Shown here: positions 30,065-37,974 of the stretch, piece by piece | How positions within the stretch are numbered: the first letter of the stretch is position 1 | How the letters are laid out: every line of letters starts with the position of its first letter | Assembly: GCA_021851865.1 (NCBI GenBank) | Contig: JAJZBU010000029.1 | Coordinates: 1-37,974 of the forward strand | From: Pseudomonadota bacterium | GTDB lineage: Bacteria > Pseudomonadota > Gammaproteobacteria > Pseudomonadales > Moraxellaceae | Direction of reading: 5' to 3' | DNA length: 37,974 bases | Translations under genes and position numbers: made by a program | Notes under the pieces: generated by a model | Told to the model about the DNA's origin: nothing | Database searches by the model: none | What the model saw: only the letters and a program-made list of their open reading frames with translations

Positions 30065-33000
30065 ATGAGTTTTCTGCAGCGCTTCAACATCTCTCGCTGG
30101 GCCATCGAACAGCCGCAGCTGACCCTGTATTTTCTCATCGTCCTGCTGCTCACCGGCGTCGCCAGCTACTTCCAGCTCGGCCAGGATGAGGACCCGCCCT
30201 TCACTTTCCGCGCCATGGTGATCCAGGCCAACTGGCCAGGCGCCACCGCCTTGCAGATGTCGACCCAGGTCGCCGATCGCATCGAGCGCACCTTGCAGGA
30301 CGTCCCCGACGTCGACAAATTGCGCAGCTACACCGAGCCTGGTAAATCGACGACCTTTCTCGTCCTCAAGGGCAGCACGCCGGCGCCGGAAGTGCAGCAG
30401 ATCTGGTACACCGCGCGCAAAAAGATCGGCGACATGCGCTATCGCCTGCCCGCCGGTGTCGAGGGTCCCTTCTTCAACGACGAGTTCGGCGATGTCTTCG
30501 GCATCCTGCTCACCCTCTCCGGCCCCGGCTACAACTTGGCACAGTTGCACGACGCCGCCGACGACGTCCGTCAGCAGCTCCTGCGCATCCCCGACGTCGC
30601 CAAGGTCGAACTCTATGGCGTACAGCGTCAGGTCATCTATGTCGAGATCTCGCAGAAGCGTCTCGCCATGATGGGGCTCGATCTGCAACAGCTGATCACC
30701 CAGCTCGGCCAGCAGAACGCCGTCAGCGACGCCGGTGTCGTCCACACCGCCGGCGACGACATCCAGGTGCGCATCAGCGGACAGCTCGACGGCCTCAGTG
30801 CCCTGCGCTCCCTGCCCTTGCGCATCGGAGAGCGCACTTTCCGGCTCGGCGACATCGCTCGCATCGAGCGCGGCTACGAGGATCCCGCCGCCCCGGAAGT
30901 CGACGCTCAGGGGCAGCAGGTCATCGCCCTCGGCCTGTCGATGGCGCGCGGCGGCGACATCATCCACCTCGGTCAACAGCTCCGCCAGCGCCTCGTCGGC
31001 ATCCGCCAGAACCTTCCCGCCGGCATGAATCTGCACGAGATCGAGGATCAACCGCACACCGTCGCGCACTCGGTCAATGAGTTCATCCACGTGCTCAGCG
31101 AGGCCCTCATCATCGTTCTCGCCGTCAGCTTCCTCAGCCTCGGCCTGCACACCCACCCCCTGCGCATCGACACCCGCCCCGGCCTGGTGGTGGCCCTGGC
31201 CATCCCTCTCGTCCTCGCCGTGACTTTTCTGGTCATGGATATGGCGCACATCGATCTGCACAAGATCTCCCTCGGCTCCTTGATCATCGCCCTCGGCCTG
31301 CTCGTCGATGACGCCATCATCGTCGTCGAGATGATGGTGCGCAAACTCGAGGAAGGCTTTGACCGGATGCACGCCAGCACCGCCGCCTATGAGCTCACCG
31401 CTTTCCCGATGCTGACCGGCACCCTGATCACCGCTAGCGGCTTTCTGCCCATCGGCTTGGCGCGCTCCGACGTCGGCGAATACACTTTCGCCATCTTCGC
31501 CGTGACCACGACCGCCCTGCTCATCTCCTGGGTGGTCTCGGTCTACTTCGTGCCTTTTCTCGGCTTCCATCTCCTGAAAACGCCGCAACACACGCAGCAG
31601 GAGTCCTACCACTCGCCTTTCTACCAGTACTTCCGCCGCTGCGTGCAATGGTGCGTACGCCACCGCTATCGCACCGTCGGCCTGACCCTGCTCGGCCTCG
31701 TCCTCGGCCTCATCGGCATGCAACACGTCGAACAGCAGTTCTTTCCCGACTCCAACCGGCCGGAGATCATCGTCGATCTATGGTTGCCCGAAGGCAGTTC
31801 GATGCTGGCGACCGAGAGCGCTGCGCATCGCTTCGAGCGCCTGCTGGCGGCGCAACCCAGCGTCGGCCGCTATACCGACTTCATCGGCACCGGCGCACCG
31901 CGCTTCTTCCTCACCATCGACGAGCAGCTACCGCATAGCAATCTCGCCGAATTCATCATCACGCCACGCCACGACAAAGATCGCGACGTCCTGCGCCAGA
32001 CCTTGATCGATCTCGCCGCCCGCGACCTGCCGCAGGCGCGAGTGCGCGTCAAGCTCCTGCCGAACGGTCCACCCATCAGCTATCCGGTCGCCTTCCAGGT
32101 CAGCGGCGATGACCCCATCGTCCTGCGCGGCATCGCCGACGTGGTCAAGCAACGCATGCAGCAAGCGCCCTATCTCGAAGGCGTCAACGACAACTGGAAT
32201 GAGGCGGTGAAGAGTCTGCAGCTCGTCGTCGACCAGGATCGCGCCCGCGCTCTCGGCGTCTCCAGCGAGTCGATCGCGCAGGCGGCGCACGCCCTACTCG
32301 CGGGTCAGGACATCGGCGAGTACCGGGAAGGCAACAAGCTGATCGCCATCCGCTTGCGCCAGCCCATCGATGAGCGCGACACCCTGACCTCGCTGCGCAA
32401 TGCCTATGTGCCATCGAGCCATGGCGGCGCTCTGCCCATCCGCCAAGTGGTGCGCCTCGCCGTCACCTGGGAGCCTGGCATCATCTGGCGCGAGAACCGC
32501 AACTATTGCATCACCGTCCAGGCCGATGTGCGCGGCGACTTGCAGGCGGCGACGGCCTCGGCGCGCATCGCCGCGCAACTCACCGACCTCAAGCGCCTGC
32601 TGCCGAACTCCTATCGCATCAAAGAAGCCGGCACCGTCGCCGAAAGTCGCAAGGGCCAGGACTCGATCTTCGCTATCATGCCGCTGATGCTCTTCGTCAT
32701 GTTCACCCTGCTGATGCTGCAGTTGCGCAGCATCGGGCGCGCTTTGCTGGTGTTTCTCACCGGTCCCCTTGGACTGATCGGCGCGGCCATGGCACTGCTT
32801 CTCCTGCACCGCCCTTTCGGCTTCGTCGCCATGCTCGGCGTCATCGCGCTCAATGGCATGATCATCCGCAACTCGGTGATCCTGATCGACCAGATCGAAC
32901 AGGACCGGCGCCATGGCGTCGATGGTTGGACGGCGGTGGTCGAAGCCTGCGTGCGGCGCTGCCGCCCCATCCTGCTGACCGCCGCCGCCGCCGTTCTGGC

Positions 33001-33148
33001 GATGATTCCCCTGTCGCACAGCGTCTTCTGGGGACCGATGGCGGTGGCCATCATGGGCGGGCTGATCCTCGCCACCCTGCTCACCCTGCTCGCCTTGCCC
33101 GCTCTCTACGCCCTCTTCTTTGCCGTCGAGAACGCTCCACCCGACTGA
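30065..33148 (+). CDS. RND efflux transporter, inner-membrane permease
   Basis: This second RND pump has 1027 residues. TM1 is at about 18-37, followed by a periplasmic loop with QLGQDEDPPFTFRAMVIQANWPGAT. TM4 carries LGLLVDDAIIVVEMM with the proton-relay pair Asp415-Asp416. A second periplasmic loop and the C-terminal TM block (IFAIMPLMLFVMFTLLMLQL onward) complete the fold. It belongs to a branch distinct from the pump at 2946: the two share RND architecture but little local sequence. AGAGGT lies about 5 nt before the ATG, and the adaptor stop is 8 bp upstream. No outer-membrane gene follows, so it must borrow a channel, perhaps that at 22028 or 328. Its stop lies 1 bp from the convergent YgiQ gene. 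Confidence 0.95.
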   Translation: MSFLQRFNISRWAIEQPQLTLYFLIVLLLTGVASYFQLGQDEDPPFTFRAMVIQANWPGATALQMSTQVADRIERTLQDVPDVDKLRSYTEPGKSTTFLVLKGSTPAPEVQQIWYTARKKIGDMRYRLPAGVEGPFFNDEFGDVFGILLTLSGPGYNLAQLHDAADDVRQQLLRIPDVAKVELYGVQRQVIYVEISQKRLAMMGLDLQQLITQLGQQNAVSDAGVVHTAGDDIQVRISGQLDGLSALRSLPLRIGERTFRLGDIARIERGYEDPAAPEVDAQGQQVIALGLSMARGGDIIHLGQQLRQRLVGIRQNLPAGMNLHEIEDQPHTVAHSVNEFIHVLSEALIIVLAVSFLSLGLHTHPLRIDTRPGLVVALAIPLVLAVTFLVMDMAHIDLHKISLGSLIIALGLLVDDAIIVVEMMVRKLEEGFDRMHASTAAYELTAFPMLTGTLITASGFLPIGLARSDVGEYTFAIFAVTTTALLISWVVSVYFVPFLGFHLLKTPQHTQQESYHSPFYQYFRRCVQWCVRHRYRTVGLTLLGLVLGLIGMQHVEQQFFPDSNRPEIIVDLWLPEGSSMLATESAAHRFERLLAAQPSVGRYTDFIGTGAPRFFLTIDEQLPHSNLAEFIITPRHDKDRDVLRQTLIDLAARDLPQARVRVKLLPNGPPISYPVAFQVSGDDPIVLRGIADVVKQRMQQAPYLEGVNDNWNEAVKSLQLVVDQDRARALGVSSESIAQAAHALLAGQDIGEYREGNKLIAIRLRQPIDERDTLTSLRNAYVPSSHGGALPIRQVVRLAVTWEPGIIWRENRNYCITVQADVRGDLQAATASARIAAQLTDLKRLLPNSYRIKEAGTVAESRKGQDSIFAIMPLMLFVMFTLLMLQLRSIGRALLVFLTGPLGLIGAAMALLLLHRPFGFVAMLGVIALNGMIIRNSVILIDQIEQDRRHGVDGWTAVVEACVRRCRPILLTAAAAVLAMIPLSHSVFWGPMAVAIMGGLILATLLTLLALPALYALFFAVENAPPD

Positions 33149-33159
33149 CTCAGGTCGGG
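33140..33159. terminator. Possible bidirectional hairpin at converging stops
   Basis: CCCGAC (33140-33145) pairs with GTCGGG (33154-33159) around an 8-nt loop that contains both stop codons, the RND pump's on the plus strand and YgiQ's on the minus strand. No T-tract follows, so a terminator role is uncertain. Confidence 0.35.
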
Positions 33160-35381
33160 CGCTGCGGCTTGCGCCCGCCGTGCACGCGCGGCGGCAGGCC
33201 GCTGTGCTGGGTCAGCAGGCGGCCCTTGGCAGCGCGCGGCGAAACACCGGCGCTGCTGCTGTTCTTGCGCACCGGGCTGCTGTAGTCGCTCGTCGCCGGC
33301 TGATGCCGCGGCACCAGATGCTGCTTGCCCGGACCGATCAGGTCGGCGCGCCCCATCTGTTTCAAGGCGGTGCGCAGCAGCGGCCAGTTCGCCGGATCGT
33401 GATAGCGCAGAAAAGCCTTGTGCAGGCGCCGCTGCCGTTCGCCACGCACGATGTCGACCTTCTCGCTGTCGCGCTGTATACGTCGTAACGGATTGCGGCC
33501 GCTGTGGTACATGGCGGTCGCCGTCGCCATCGGCGATGGATAGAAAGTCTGCACCTGATCGGCACGAAAACCATGCCGTTTCAGCCACAAGGCCAACTGC
33601 AACATGTCCTCGTCGCGCGTGCCCGGATGCGCGGCGATGAAATAGGGGATGAGATACTGCTCCTTGCCGGCCTCGCGCGAAAAACGTTCGAACATGGCCT
33701 TGAAGGCGTCGTAGGTGCCGATGCCCGGCTTCATCATCTTGCTCAGCGGCCCGACCTCGGTGTGTTCCGGCGCAATCTTCAGGTAGCCACCGACGTGGTG
33801 CTGCACCAGCTCGCGCACATACTCCGGCGAACGCACCGCCAGATCGTAGCGCAGGCCGGAGCCGATCAGGATGCGACGCACTCCCGGCAGAGCGCGCGCG
33901 CGGCGGTAGAGGCGAATGAGCGGACCATGATCGGTGAGGAGATTGTCGCAGATGCCCGGGTAAACGCAGCTCGGCTTGCGGCAGGCGGCCTCGATCTCGC
34001 GGCTGCGGCAGGCGAGCCGGTACATATTCGCCGTCGGCCCGCCAAGATCGGAGACGATGCCGGTAAAACCCGGCATCTTGTCGCGCATGGTCTCGATCTC
34101 GCGGATGATCGAGTCTTCCGATCGGCTCTGGATGATGCGCCCTTCATGCTCGGTGATCGAGCAGAAGGTGCAACCACCAAAACAGCCGCGCATGATGTTG
34201 ACCGAAAAGCGGATCATCTCATAGGCCGGAATGCGCGCGTCGGCGTAGTGCGGATGCGGCACTCTGGCATAGGGCAGATCGTAGACGTAGTCCATCTCCT
34301 CGGTCGACAGCGGGATGGGCGGCGGGTTCAGCCAGACATCGCGATCGCCATGCCGCTGCACCAGGGCGCGCGCATTGCCGGGATTGGTCTCGAGATGCAG
34401 GACACGGTTGGCGTGCGCATAGAGCACGGGATCCTGGCGCACCGTCTCATAGGCGGGCAAACGCAGCACCGTGCGCTGGCGCGGTGGCAGGAAGCCGCCG
34501 CCGCGCCGCGGCCGCGCTTTCCAGACCACTGCGCTCGCCGTGGTCGTGGCGGCGGCCTGCTGTTCCTTGTCGAGCTCACACTGCGGCAGATCGCGGGTGT
34601 CGACATAGGGATTGATGATCGGATCGATGCGCCCCGGCTCATCGATGCTGGCGGCGTCCTCTTCATACCAGCCGGCCGGCAGACCCTGGCGCAAGAAGGC
34701 TGTGCCGCGCACGTCGGTGATGCTGGCGATGGGCTCGCCGGCGGCACGGCGATGCGCGATATCGACGATGGCACGCTCGCCATTGCCATAAACGAGGATA
34801 TCGGCCTTGGCGTCGACCAGGATGGAGCGGCGCACCTTGTCCTGCCAGTAGTCATAGTGCGCGATGCGGCGCAAGGAGGCCTCGATACCGCCCATGACGA
34901 TGGCCGTGCCGGGATAAGCCTCGCGCACGCGCTGCGCGTAGACCAGGGCACAGCGATCCGGGCGCAGACCGCCGACACCGCCTGGGGAGTAAGCGTCATC
35001 GGAACGGATGCGGCGATCGGCGGTGTAGCGATTGATCATCGAGTCCATGTTGCCGGCGGTGACGCCGAAGAACAGGAGTGGCTCGCCGAGGGCGCGAAAA
35101 GGCTCGGCCGAACGCCAGTCCGGCTGCGCGATGATACCGACGCGAAAGCCCTGCGCTTCGAGCAGGCGGCCGACGATGGCCATGCCGAAGCTGGGATGAT
35201 CGACGTAGGCATCGCCGGTGACCAGGATGACGTCGCAAGCGTCCCAGCCGAGCAGATCCATTTCGGCGCGGCTCATCGGCAGAAATGGAGCCGCCCCGAA
35301 ACAGGCTGCCCAGTAAGGCGGATAGTCGAAGATCTGGCGCGCTGAACGCGCGTCGGCATCGATACGGGCGGTGGCGATCAT
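33150..35381 (-). CDS. YgiQ-family radical SAM protein
   Basis: The 743 residues include the N-terminal YgiQ domain ([52 protein letters not shown]) and a B12-binding-like region with [27 protein letters not shown]. The radical SAM core follows with the [4Fe-4S] ligands Cys400, Cys404 and Cys407 in [19 protein letters not shown] (CxxxCxxC). The basic C-terminal tail (after about residue 670) is rich in Arg, Ser and Pro and probably disordered. The reaction is unknown. GGAAAGG lies about 5 nt before the ATG. It is convergent with the RND pump and divergent from the diguanylate cyclase. Confidence 0.95.
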   Translation of the reverse strand: MIATARIDADARSARQIFDYPPYWAACFGAAPFLPMSRAEMDLLGWDACDVILVTGDAYVDHPSFGMAIVGRLLEAQGFRVGIIAQPDWRSAEPFRALGEPLLFFGVTAGNMDSMINRYTADRRIRSDDAYSPGGVGGLRPDRCALVYAQRVREAYPGTAIVMGGIEASLRRIAHYDYWQDKVRRSILVDAKADILVYGNGERAIVDIAHRRAAGEPIASITDVRGTAFLRQGLPAGWYEEDAASIDEPGRIDPIINPYVDTRDLPQCELDKEQQAAATTTASAVVWKARPRRGGGFLPPRQRTVLRLPAYETVRQDPVLYAHANRVLHLETNPGNARALVQRHGDRDVWLNPPPIPLSTEEMDYVYDLPYARVPHPHYADARIPAYEMIRFSVNIMRGCFGGCTFCSITEHEGRIIQSRSEDSIIREIETMRDKMPGFTGIVSDLGGPTANMYRLACRSREIEAACRKPSCVYPGICDNLLTDHGPLIRLYRRARALPGVRRILIGSGLRYDLAVRSPEYVRELVQHHVGGYLKIAPEHTEVGPLSKMMKPGIGTYDAFKAMFERFSREAGKEQYLIPYFIAAHPGTRDEDMLQLALWLKRHGFRADQVQTFYPSPMATATAMYHSGRNPLRRIQRDSEKVDIVRGERQRRLHKAFLRYHDPANWPLLRTALKQMGRADLIGPGKQHLVPRHQPATSDYSSPVRKNSSSAGVSPRAAKGRLLTQHSGLPPRVHGGRKPQRPT

Positions 35382-35484
35382 GAAACCTTTCCGGACGGAG
35401 TCGCCGCCATTCTAACAGAGTCACCCACGCATCTCGCCGATGGCGACGAGTGGATTCGCGAAGCATTCCACAGTTCTGCCCGCT

Positions 35485-35493
35485 TGCTATAGA
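35485..35493 (+). promoter_or_regulatory. Possible extended -10 promoter for the diguanylate cyclase
   Basis: TGCTATAGA (35485-35493) gives a TGn-extended -10 with TATAGA, 28 bp before the GTG start. The -35 region is weak. The rest of the 140-bp divergent gap shows no other clear signal. Confidence 0.4.
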
Positions 35494-35521
35494 CTAGAAG
35501 TTCGACCGATGAGATGCTGAC

Positions 35522-36763
35522 GTGTCCAATCAGACCCCCTATGTCCACCCCCAGCTCAGCCTGGAACAAGTGAACTATGTCCGTTCGCTGCTCGCCAGCC
35601 TGCAGCGACCCTTACGCTTCAAGCACGATCTCGAACAGGCTTACGCCCAACGCTGTGCTGAAGACTACCAGCGGATGAGCCGCGAAGGGGGATTCTGGCT
35701 GGCCGTCTTCTTCGCCAGCCTCGGCGCCTTCAGCCGTTTCGTCATGCATCCCAGCGGCCCTGATCTGCAGTGGTGGGCCACCCTCTTCGTCGGCTCCGGT
35801 CTCGCTCTTTTCGTCGGTCTGGCGACAGGCCGGGTGCCGGTGCTGTTACGCCAACACAGCTGGCTACCCGGGCTGTGCGGCGGCATCGTCGTCTATCTGA
35901 CCAGCTGCGGCTCGCTCTTTTACACCAGTCATGAGCTGCAGCAGCACGCCAGCTATCTGGTCTTTTTCGCCTTGCTGGTCACCATCCTCGGCCTGCGCCT
36001 GCGCTTCGCCATCCTCGTCATGATCTGCACCAGCGCCATCGCTGCCGCCCTCGCCACCGCCTGGGTCAGCGACATGGACATCGACTGGGTGATGGTGGCG
36101 CACTATCTCATCGCCGGCCCCATCATCCTCCTCGCCATCGCTCTCATTCTCGAGCGCGTCGATCGCCAGTCCTTTTTGCAATCGCTCATGCTGACCTGGG
36201 AAGGGCAGCAGCTCGACACGGCCAACCAGCAGCTCAACGAACTCTCGCGCCGCGACGCCCTGACCCAGATCAGCAACCGCCGCCATCTCGATGAAAGCAT
36301 CCACAGCGAGTGGGAGCGCGCCCGACGCGAGTCCTATCCCCTCAGCCTGCTCTTTGTCGACATCGATCACTTCAAGACCTACAACGATCACTATGGCCAT
36401 ACTGCCGGTGATGAAGTCCTGGCACAGGTGGCGCGCACCCTCAACGAGTCGCTCAAACGCCCCGGTGATCTGGTGGCACGCTATGGCGGCGAGGAATTCG
36501 TCCTGCTCCTGCCCAACACCGACGACGGCGGCGCGCGCAAGGTCGCCGAACGCCTGCTACGACGCATCGATCAGCAGCGTATCCCGCATCTGCACTCGCG
36601 CACCGCCCACCACATCACAGTCAGCATCGGCGTGGCGACGGCGCTGGCCAATTCAAACATGTCGGCGGAAGAGCTGCTCAAGCGCGCCGACACCGCCCTC
36701 TACCAAGCGAAGAACGCCGGGCGTCACCGCCTGCAGTTGGCCGAACCGGTCACCGCGCCCTAG
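35522..36763 (+). CDS. Membrane diguanylate cyclase (GGDEF)
   Basis: This 413-residue protein makes the second messenger c-di-GMP from GTP. About six TM segments span residues 57-212 (a MASE-like membrane sensor), followed by a short coiled coil (about 213-240) and the GGDEF domain. That domain has DALTQISNRRHLDE, the metal-site LFVDIDHFKTYNDHYGHTAGDEVL, an allosteric I-site R313-P-G-D316, the active-site GGEEF (322-326) and the end VSIGVATA..KRADTALYQAKNAGRHRL. With both I-site and GGEEF intact it should be active and product-inhibited. The start is GTG at 35522 with a weak upstream RBS. An IS630-like end begins within 80 bp of the stop, so promoters downstream may be disrupted, but the protein itself looks full length. 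Confidence 0.95.
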   Translation: MSNQTPYVHPQLSLEQVNYVRSLLASLQRPLRFKHDLEQAYAQRCAEDYQRMSREGGFWLAVFFASLGAFSRFVMHPSGPDLQWWATLFVGSGLALFVGLATGRVPVLLRQHSWLPGLCGGIVVYLTSCGSLFYTSHELQQHASYLVFFALLVTILGLRLRFAILVMICTSAIAAALATAWVSDMDIDWVMVAHYLIAGPIILLAIALILERVDRQSFLQSLMLTWEGQQLDTANQQLNELSRRDALTQISNRRHLDESIHSEWERARRESYPLSLLFVDIDHFKTYNDHYGHTAGDEVLAQVARTLNESLKRPGDLVARYGGEEFVLLLPNTDDGGARKVAERLLRRIDQQRIPHLHSRTAHHITVSIGVATALANSNMSAEELLKRADTALYQAKNAGRHRLQLAEPVTAP

Positions 36764-36970
36764 TACATCGTTTCGCTAAAATATTTACTTAATGGCGTTG
36801 GCCTGCCATGATAGGCTTCAACCTATCCGGTTGGAGCCTATCATGGCAAGACCTTCTTCCCGGGCACCCCTTTTGCTTACTGAAGCTCAGCGGTCAATGC
36901 TCAATGAGTTGTCCGGTTCACGGACAGCGCCAGTGCGTGAGTCGGAGCGGGCCAAGATCCTGCTGGCCTA
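36764..36970 (+). mobile_element. IS630-like element, 5' remnant
   Basis: The stretch between the diguanylate cyclase stop and the IS6-type terminus holds the start of an IS630-like transposase (36843-36970) preceded by a long hairpin. The exact left end of the element cannot be fixed because only one end is present; base 36764 is the earliest possibility. Its right part is missing, cut off at 36970 by an IS6-like terminus. Confidence 0.6.
36804..36848 (+). promoter_or_regulatory. Hairpin covering RBS and start codon of the IS630-like transposase
   Basis: Arms 36804-36817 and 36835-36848 pair perfectly over 14 bp. After one T-G pair, CAACC (36819-36823) pairs with GGTTG (36829-36833) around a 5-nt loop, giving a 20-bp stem. 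The GGAG ribosome-binding site (36833-36836) and the ATG (36843-36845) both lie in the 3' arm and would be hidden in a transcript that includes the 5' arm. Confidence 0.8.
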
Positions 36971-36971
36971 G
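36843..36971 (+). pseudogene. IS630-family transposase, N-terminal fragment
   Basis: The 42 codons read M-A-R-P then LLLTEAQRSMLNELSGSRTAP and end SERAKILLA before an artificial TAG formed across the junction with the IS6-like terminus. The LTEAQR..L..L..SRTAP..ESERAKILL pattern is the N-terminal helix-turn-helix region of IS630-type transposases. The DDE catalytic part is missing, so the gene is dead. Confidence 0.75.
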
Positions 36972-37214
36972 GTATTGTCAGGTTAACTTATCCAGGATGA
37001 AAAAATCCATCTCTTCCATTTTTAAGCCGCGCTACTTCCACAGGTCTCACGCCAATCAGCAAAGCGCCTCCCCATCAACTCACGATAGTGCGCTGCTTTC
37101 AAAAGGTGGCGGCTGGGTCGAAAATGGTTGTTGATAACAGAAAATGTGGCCAGAAATCGTTGCGCCTCACCCGGAGATTTGAAACGACGTCTTCGTCGTT
37201 CTCGCTCCCGTGTC
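36971..37214 (-). mobile_element. IS6-family element copy A, 3' part, inverted
   Basis: The terminus GGTATTGTCAGGTTAAC (36971-36987) marks the 3' end of the element, with its transposase running on the minus strand. The element is cut at 37214 by the terminus of copy B. Bases 37119-37214 repeat 37767-37862 in inverted orientation with one mismatch, showing that A and B are the same element. Confidence 0.85.
37022..37214 (-). pseudogene. IS6-family transposase C-terminus (copy A)
   Basis: The frame reads TRERERRRRRFKSPGEAQRF, then LATFSVINNHF and the native end RPSRHLLKAAHYRELMGRRF..WRE..GSSAA, stopping at 37022. It lacks everything upstream of the Arg-rich region, including all DDE residues. 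It shows what the missing C-terminus of copy B should look like. The open frame extends a few codons into the copy B terminus, but that part is not transposase. Confidence 0.9.
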
Positions 37215-37862
37215 GGTATTGTCAGGTAAACCGAGATCTGGTGCAATGATCACCATGAACACTCATCGCCGCTACCCCCGCCACCGTTTCCCCATTGACA
37301 TCATCAGTCAGTGTGTCTGGCTGTACTTTCGGTTTTGCCTCAGCTATCGCGACGTCGAGGAGATGATGGCTGAGCGGGGAGTGACTGTCAGCTACGAAAC
37401 GATCCGTAGCTGGTGCAGGAAGTTTGGTGGCGACTATGCACGCAGACTGCGTGCCCGGCAGGGGCGGTTGGGTGACACATGGCATCTGGATGAAGTCTAT
37501 CTGCGCATTGGTGGGAGACTTCAGTATCTGTGGCGCGCTGTCGATCAAGATGGGGAAGTTCTTGATATTCTGGTGCAGGCAAGGCGAAACAAGGCAGCAG
37601 CCCTCAAGTTTTTTCGTAAGTTGCTGAAGGGACAAGGCGATCTGCCCCGGCGCATTGTGACAGATAAGCTGGGCAGTTATGCAGCAGCCAAAGCGGAAGT
37701 GATGCCGAGTGTTGAGCATGTACGGGACAAGGGAGCCAACAACCGGGCTGAGAACTCACATCAGCCGACACGGGAGCGAGAACGACGAAGACGTCGTTTC
37801 AAACCTCCGGGTGAGGCGCAACGATTTCTGGCCACATTTTCTGTTATCAACAACCATTTTCG
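37215..37862 (+). mobile_element. IS6-family element copy B, 5' part
   Basis: The element starts with GGTATTGTCAGGTAAAC (37215-37231), matching the copy A terminus at 16 of 17 bases, so these are its terminal inverted repeats. It is inserted into copy A in opposite orientation and is itself cut at 37862 by the unassigned IS. Because its right end is missing, the 8-bp target duplication expected for IS6 cannot be checked. Confidence 0.88.
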
Positions 37863-37932
37863 GGTTGTGTATGTCAAGTTGTGCAAATTCCTTCCTGGTA
37901 TGAGGGAGGATTTCATCAGGCGGCCTGCCTGA
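37246..37932 (+). pseudogene. IS6-family transposase, 3'-truncated, with foreign tail
   Basis: This DDE transposase begins near MNTHRRYPRHRFPIDIISQ and shows the IS6 hallmarks: VWLYFRFCLSYRDVEEMMAERGV (helix-turn-helix), first Asp in TWHLDEVYLRIGG, second Asp in IVTDKLGSYAAA and the Glu in NNRAENSHQPTRERER. All three catalytic residues are present. After NNHFR (37862) the frame enters the next IS and adds 22 unrelated residues (VVYVKLCKFLPGMREDF..RRPA) in place of the native ~30-residue end seen in copy A. Activity is therefore doubtful. The ATG at 37246 or 37255 is possible. Confidence 0.88.
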
Positions 37933-37974
37933 GGCGTTCGCGACGCTGTTCTTTCAGAAGCTCCATGTTGAGGT
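37863..37974 (-). mobile_element. 3' end of the unassigned IS, inverted copy of the window start
   Basis: These 112 bases are the exact reverse complement of 16-127. The terminus GGTTGTGTATGTCAAGTTG begins directly after the IS6 copy B sequence. The matching partial transposase C-terminus is on the minus strand, stop at 37916-37918. Confidence 0.85.
37916..37974 (-). CDS. Transposase C-terminus (partial), second copy
   Basis: Same charged C-terminus as at 3-74, ending Arg-Gln-Ala-Ala before TGA (37916-37918), with the 5' part beyond the right edge. It is identical to the left copy over the visible length. Confidence 0.5.
   Translation of the reverse strand, partial: LNMELLKEQRRERLRQAA

Noticed and set aside
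29882-31726. 614-codon minus-strand open frame opposite the second RND operon
   Set aside because: Antisense shadow: strongly acidic, repetitive composition and no RBS, lying over a well-supported pump gene.
33504-35345. 613-codon plus-strand open frame opposite the YgiQ gene
   Set aside because: The minus-strand frame carries the radical SAM cluster motif and family-length protein; the plus frame is Arg/Gly/Asp-rich with no domain.

Overview
The window is a GC-rich, densely packed gammaproteobacterial chromosome segment that starts and ends inside insertion sequences. The block coaBC-dut-algC-argB with radC beside it matches, as I recall it, the order in Pseudomonas and relatives. The unit lgt-thyA-folA next to an NRDE-family gene fits the order Pseudomonadales; a GC-rich member of Moraxellaceae or a close relative is my best guess. 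No 16S rRNA or species marker is present, so this is inference.

Layout. 1-127: 3' end of an unassigned IS. 181-254: tRNA-Gly(CCC), minus strand. 328-6158: minus-strand RND drug-efflux operon in the order pump, adaptor, outer-membrane lipoprotein, with an AraC-family regulator (6294-7319) upstream. 7427-9980: a ferritin-like 'metal-dependent hydrolase', a convergent PlsC-like acyltransferase and an NRDE protein. 10059-12135: lgt-thyA-folA, translationally coupled. 12154-17282: coaBC-dut-algC-argB on the minus strand, divergent from radC (17364-18047), which converges on a PBP5-type D,D-carboxypeptidase (18044-19198). 19199-20789: an aldo/keto reductase between two of the longest non-coding stretches. 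20790-21869: an alpha/beta hydrolase.

21870-33148 is an export neighbourhood. It holds an outer-membrane factor, a FUSC pump, a DUF1656 protein and an HlyD-type adaptor (an AaeAB-like aromatic-acid exporter), a PadR repressor, a divergent RetSat/CrtI-like FAD oxidoreductase, and a lipoprotein adaptor with a second RND pump. A perfect 18-bp dyad of PadR type lies in the padR-oxidoreductase intergenic region and overlaps the predicted promoters of both genes. The RND pump lacks its own outer-membrane gene and may borrow one of the two encoded here. A YgiQ-type radical SAM protein and a membrane diguanylate cyclase close the chromosomal part.

36764-37974 is an IS nest: the 5' end of an IS630-like element, cut by an inverted 3' part of an IS6-like element, cut by a second IS6-like copy in opposite orientation, which is cut by the same IS whose end opens the window. 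The two window ends are 112-bp inverted copies, and the left IS segment is exactly 127 bp, so the window may be an assembly contig bounded by repeats. I found no CRISPR array, prophage, rRNA or clearly new defence system. The most interesting signals are regulatory (PadR-type dyad, apparently leaderless pump operon, hairpin over a transposase start) and the layered IS junctions.
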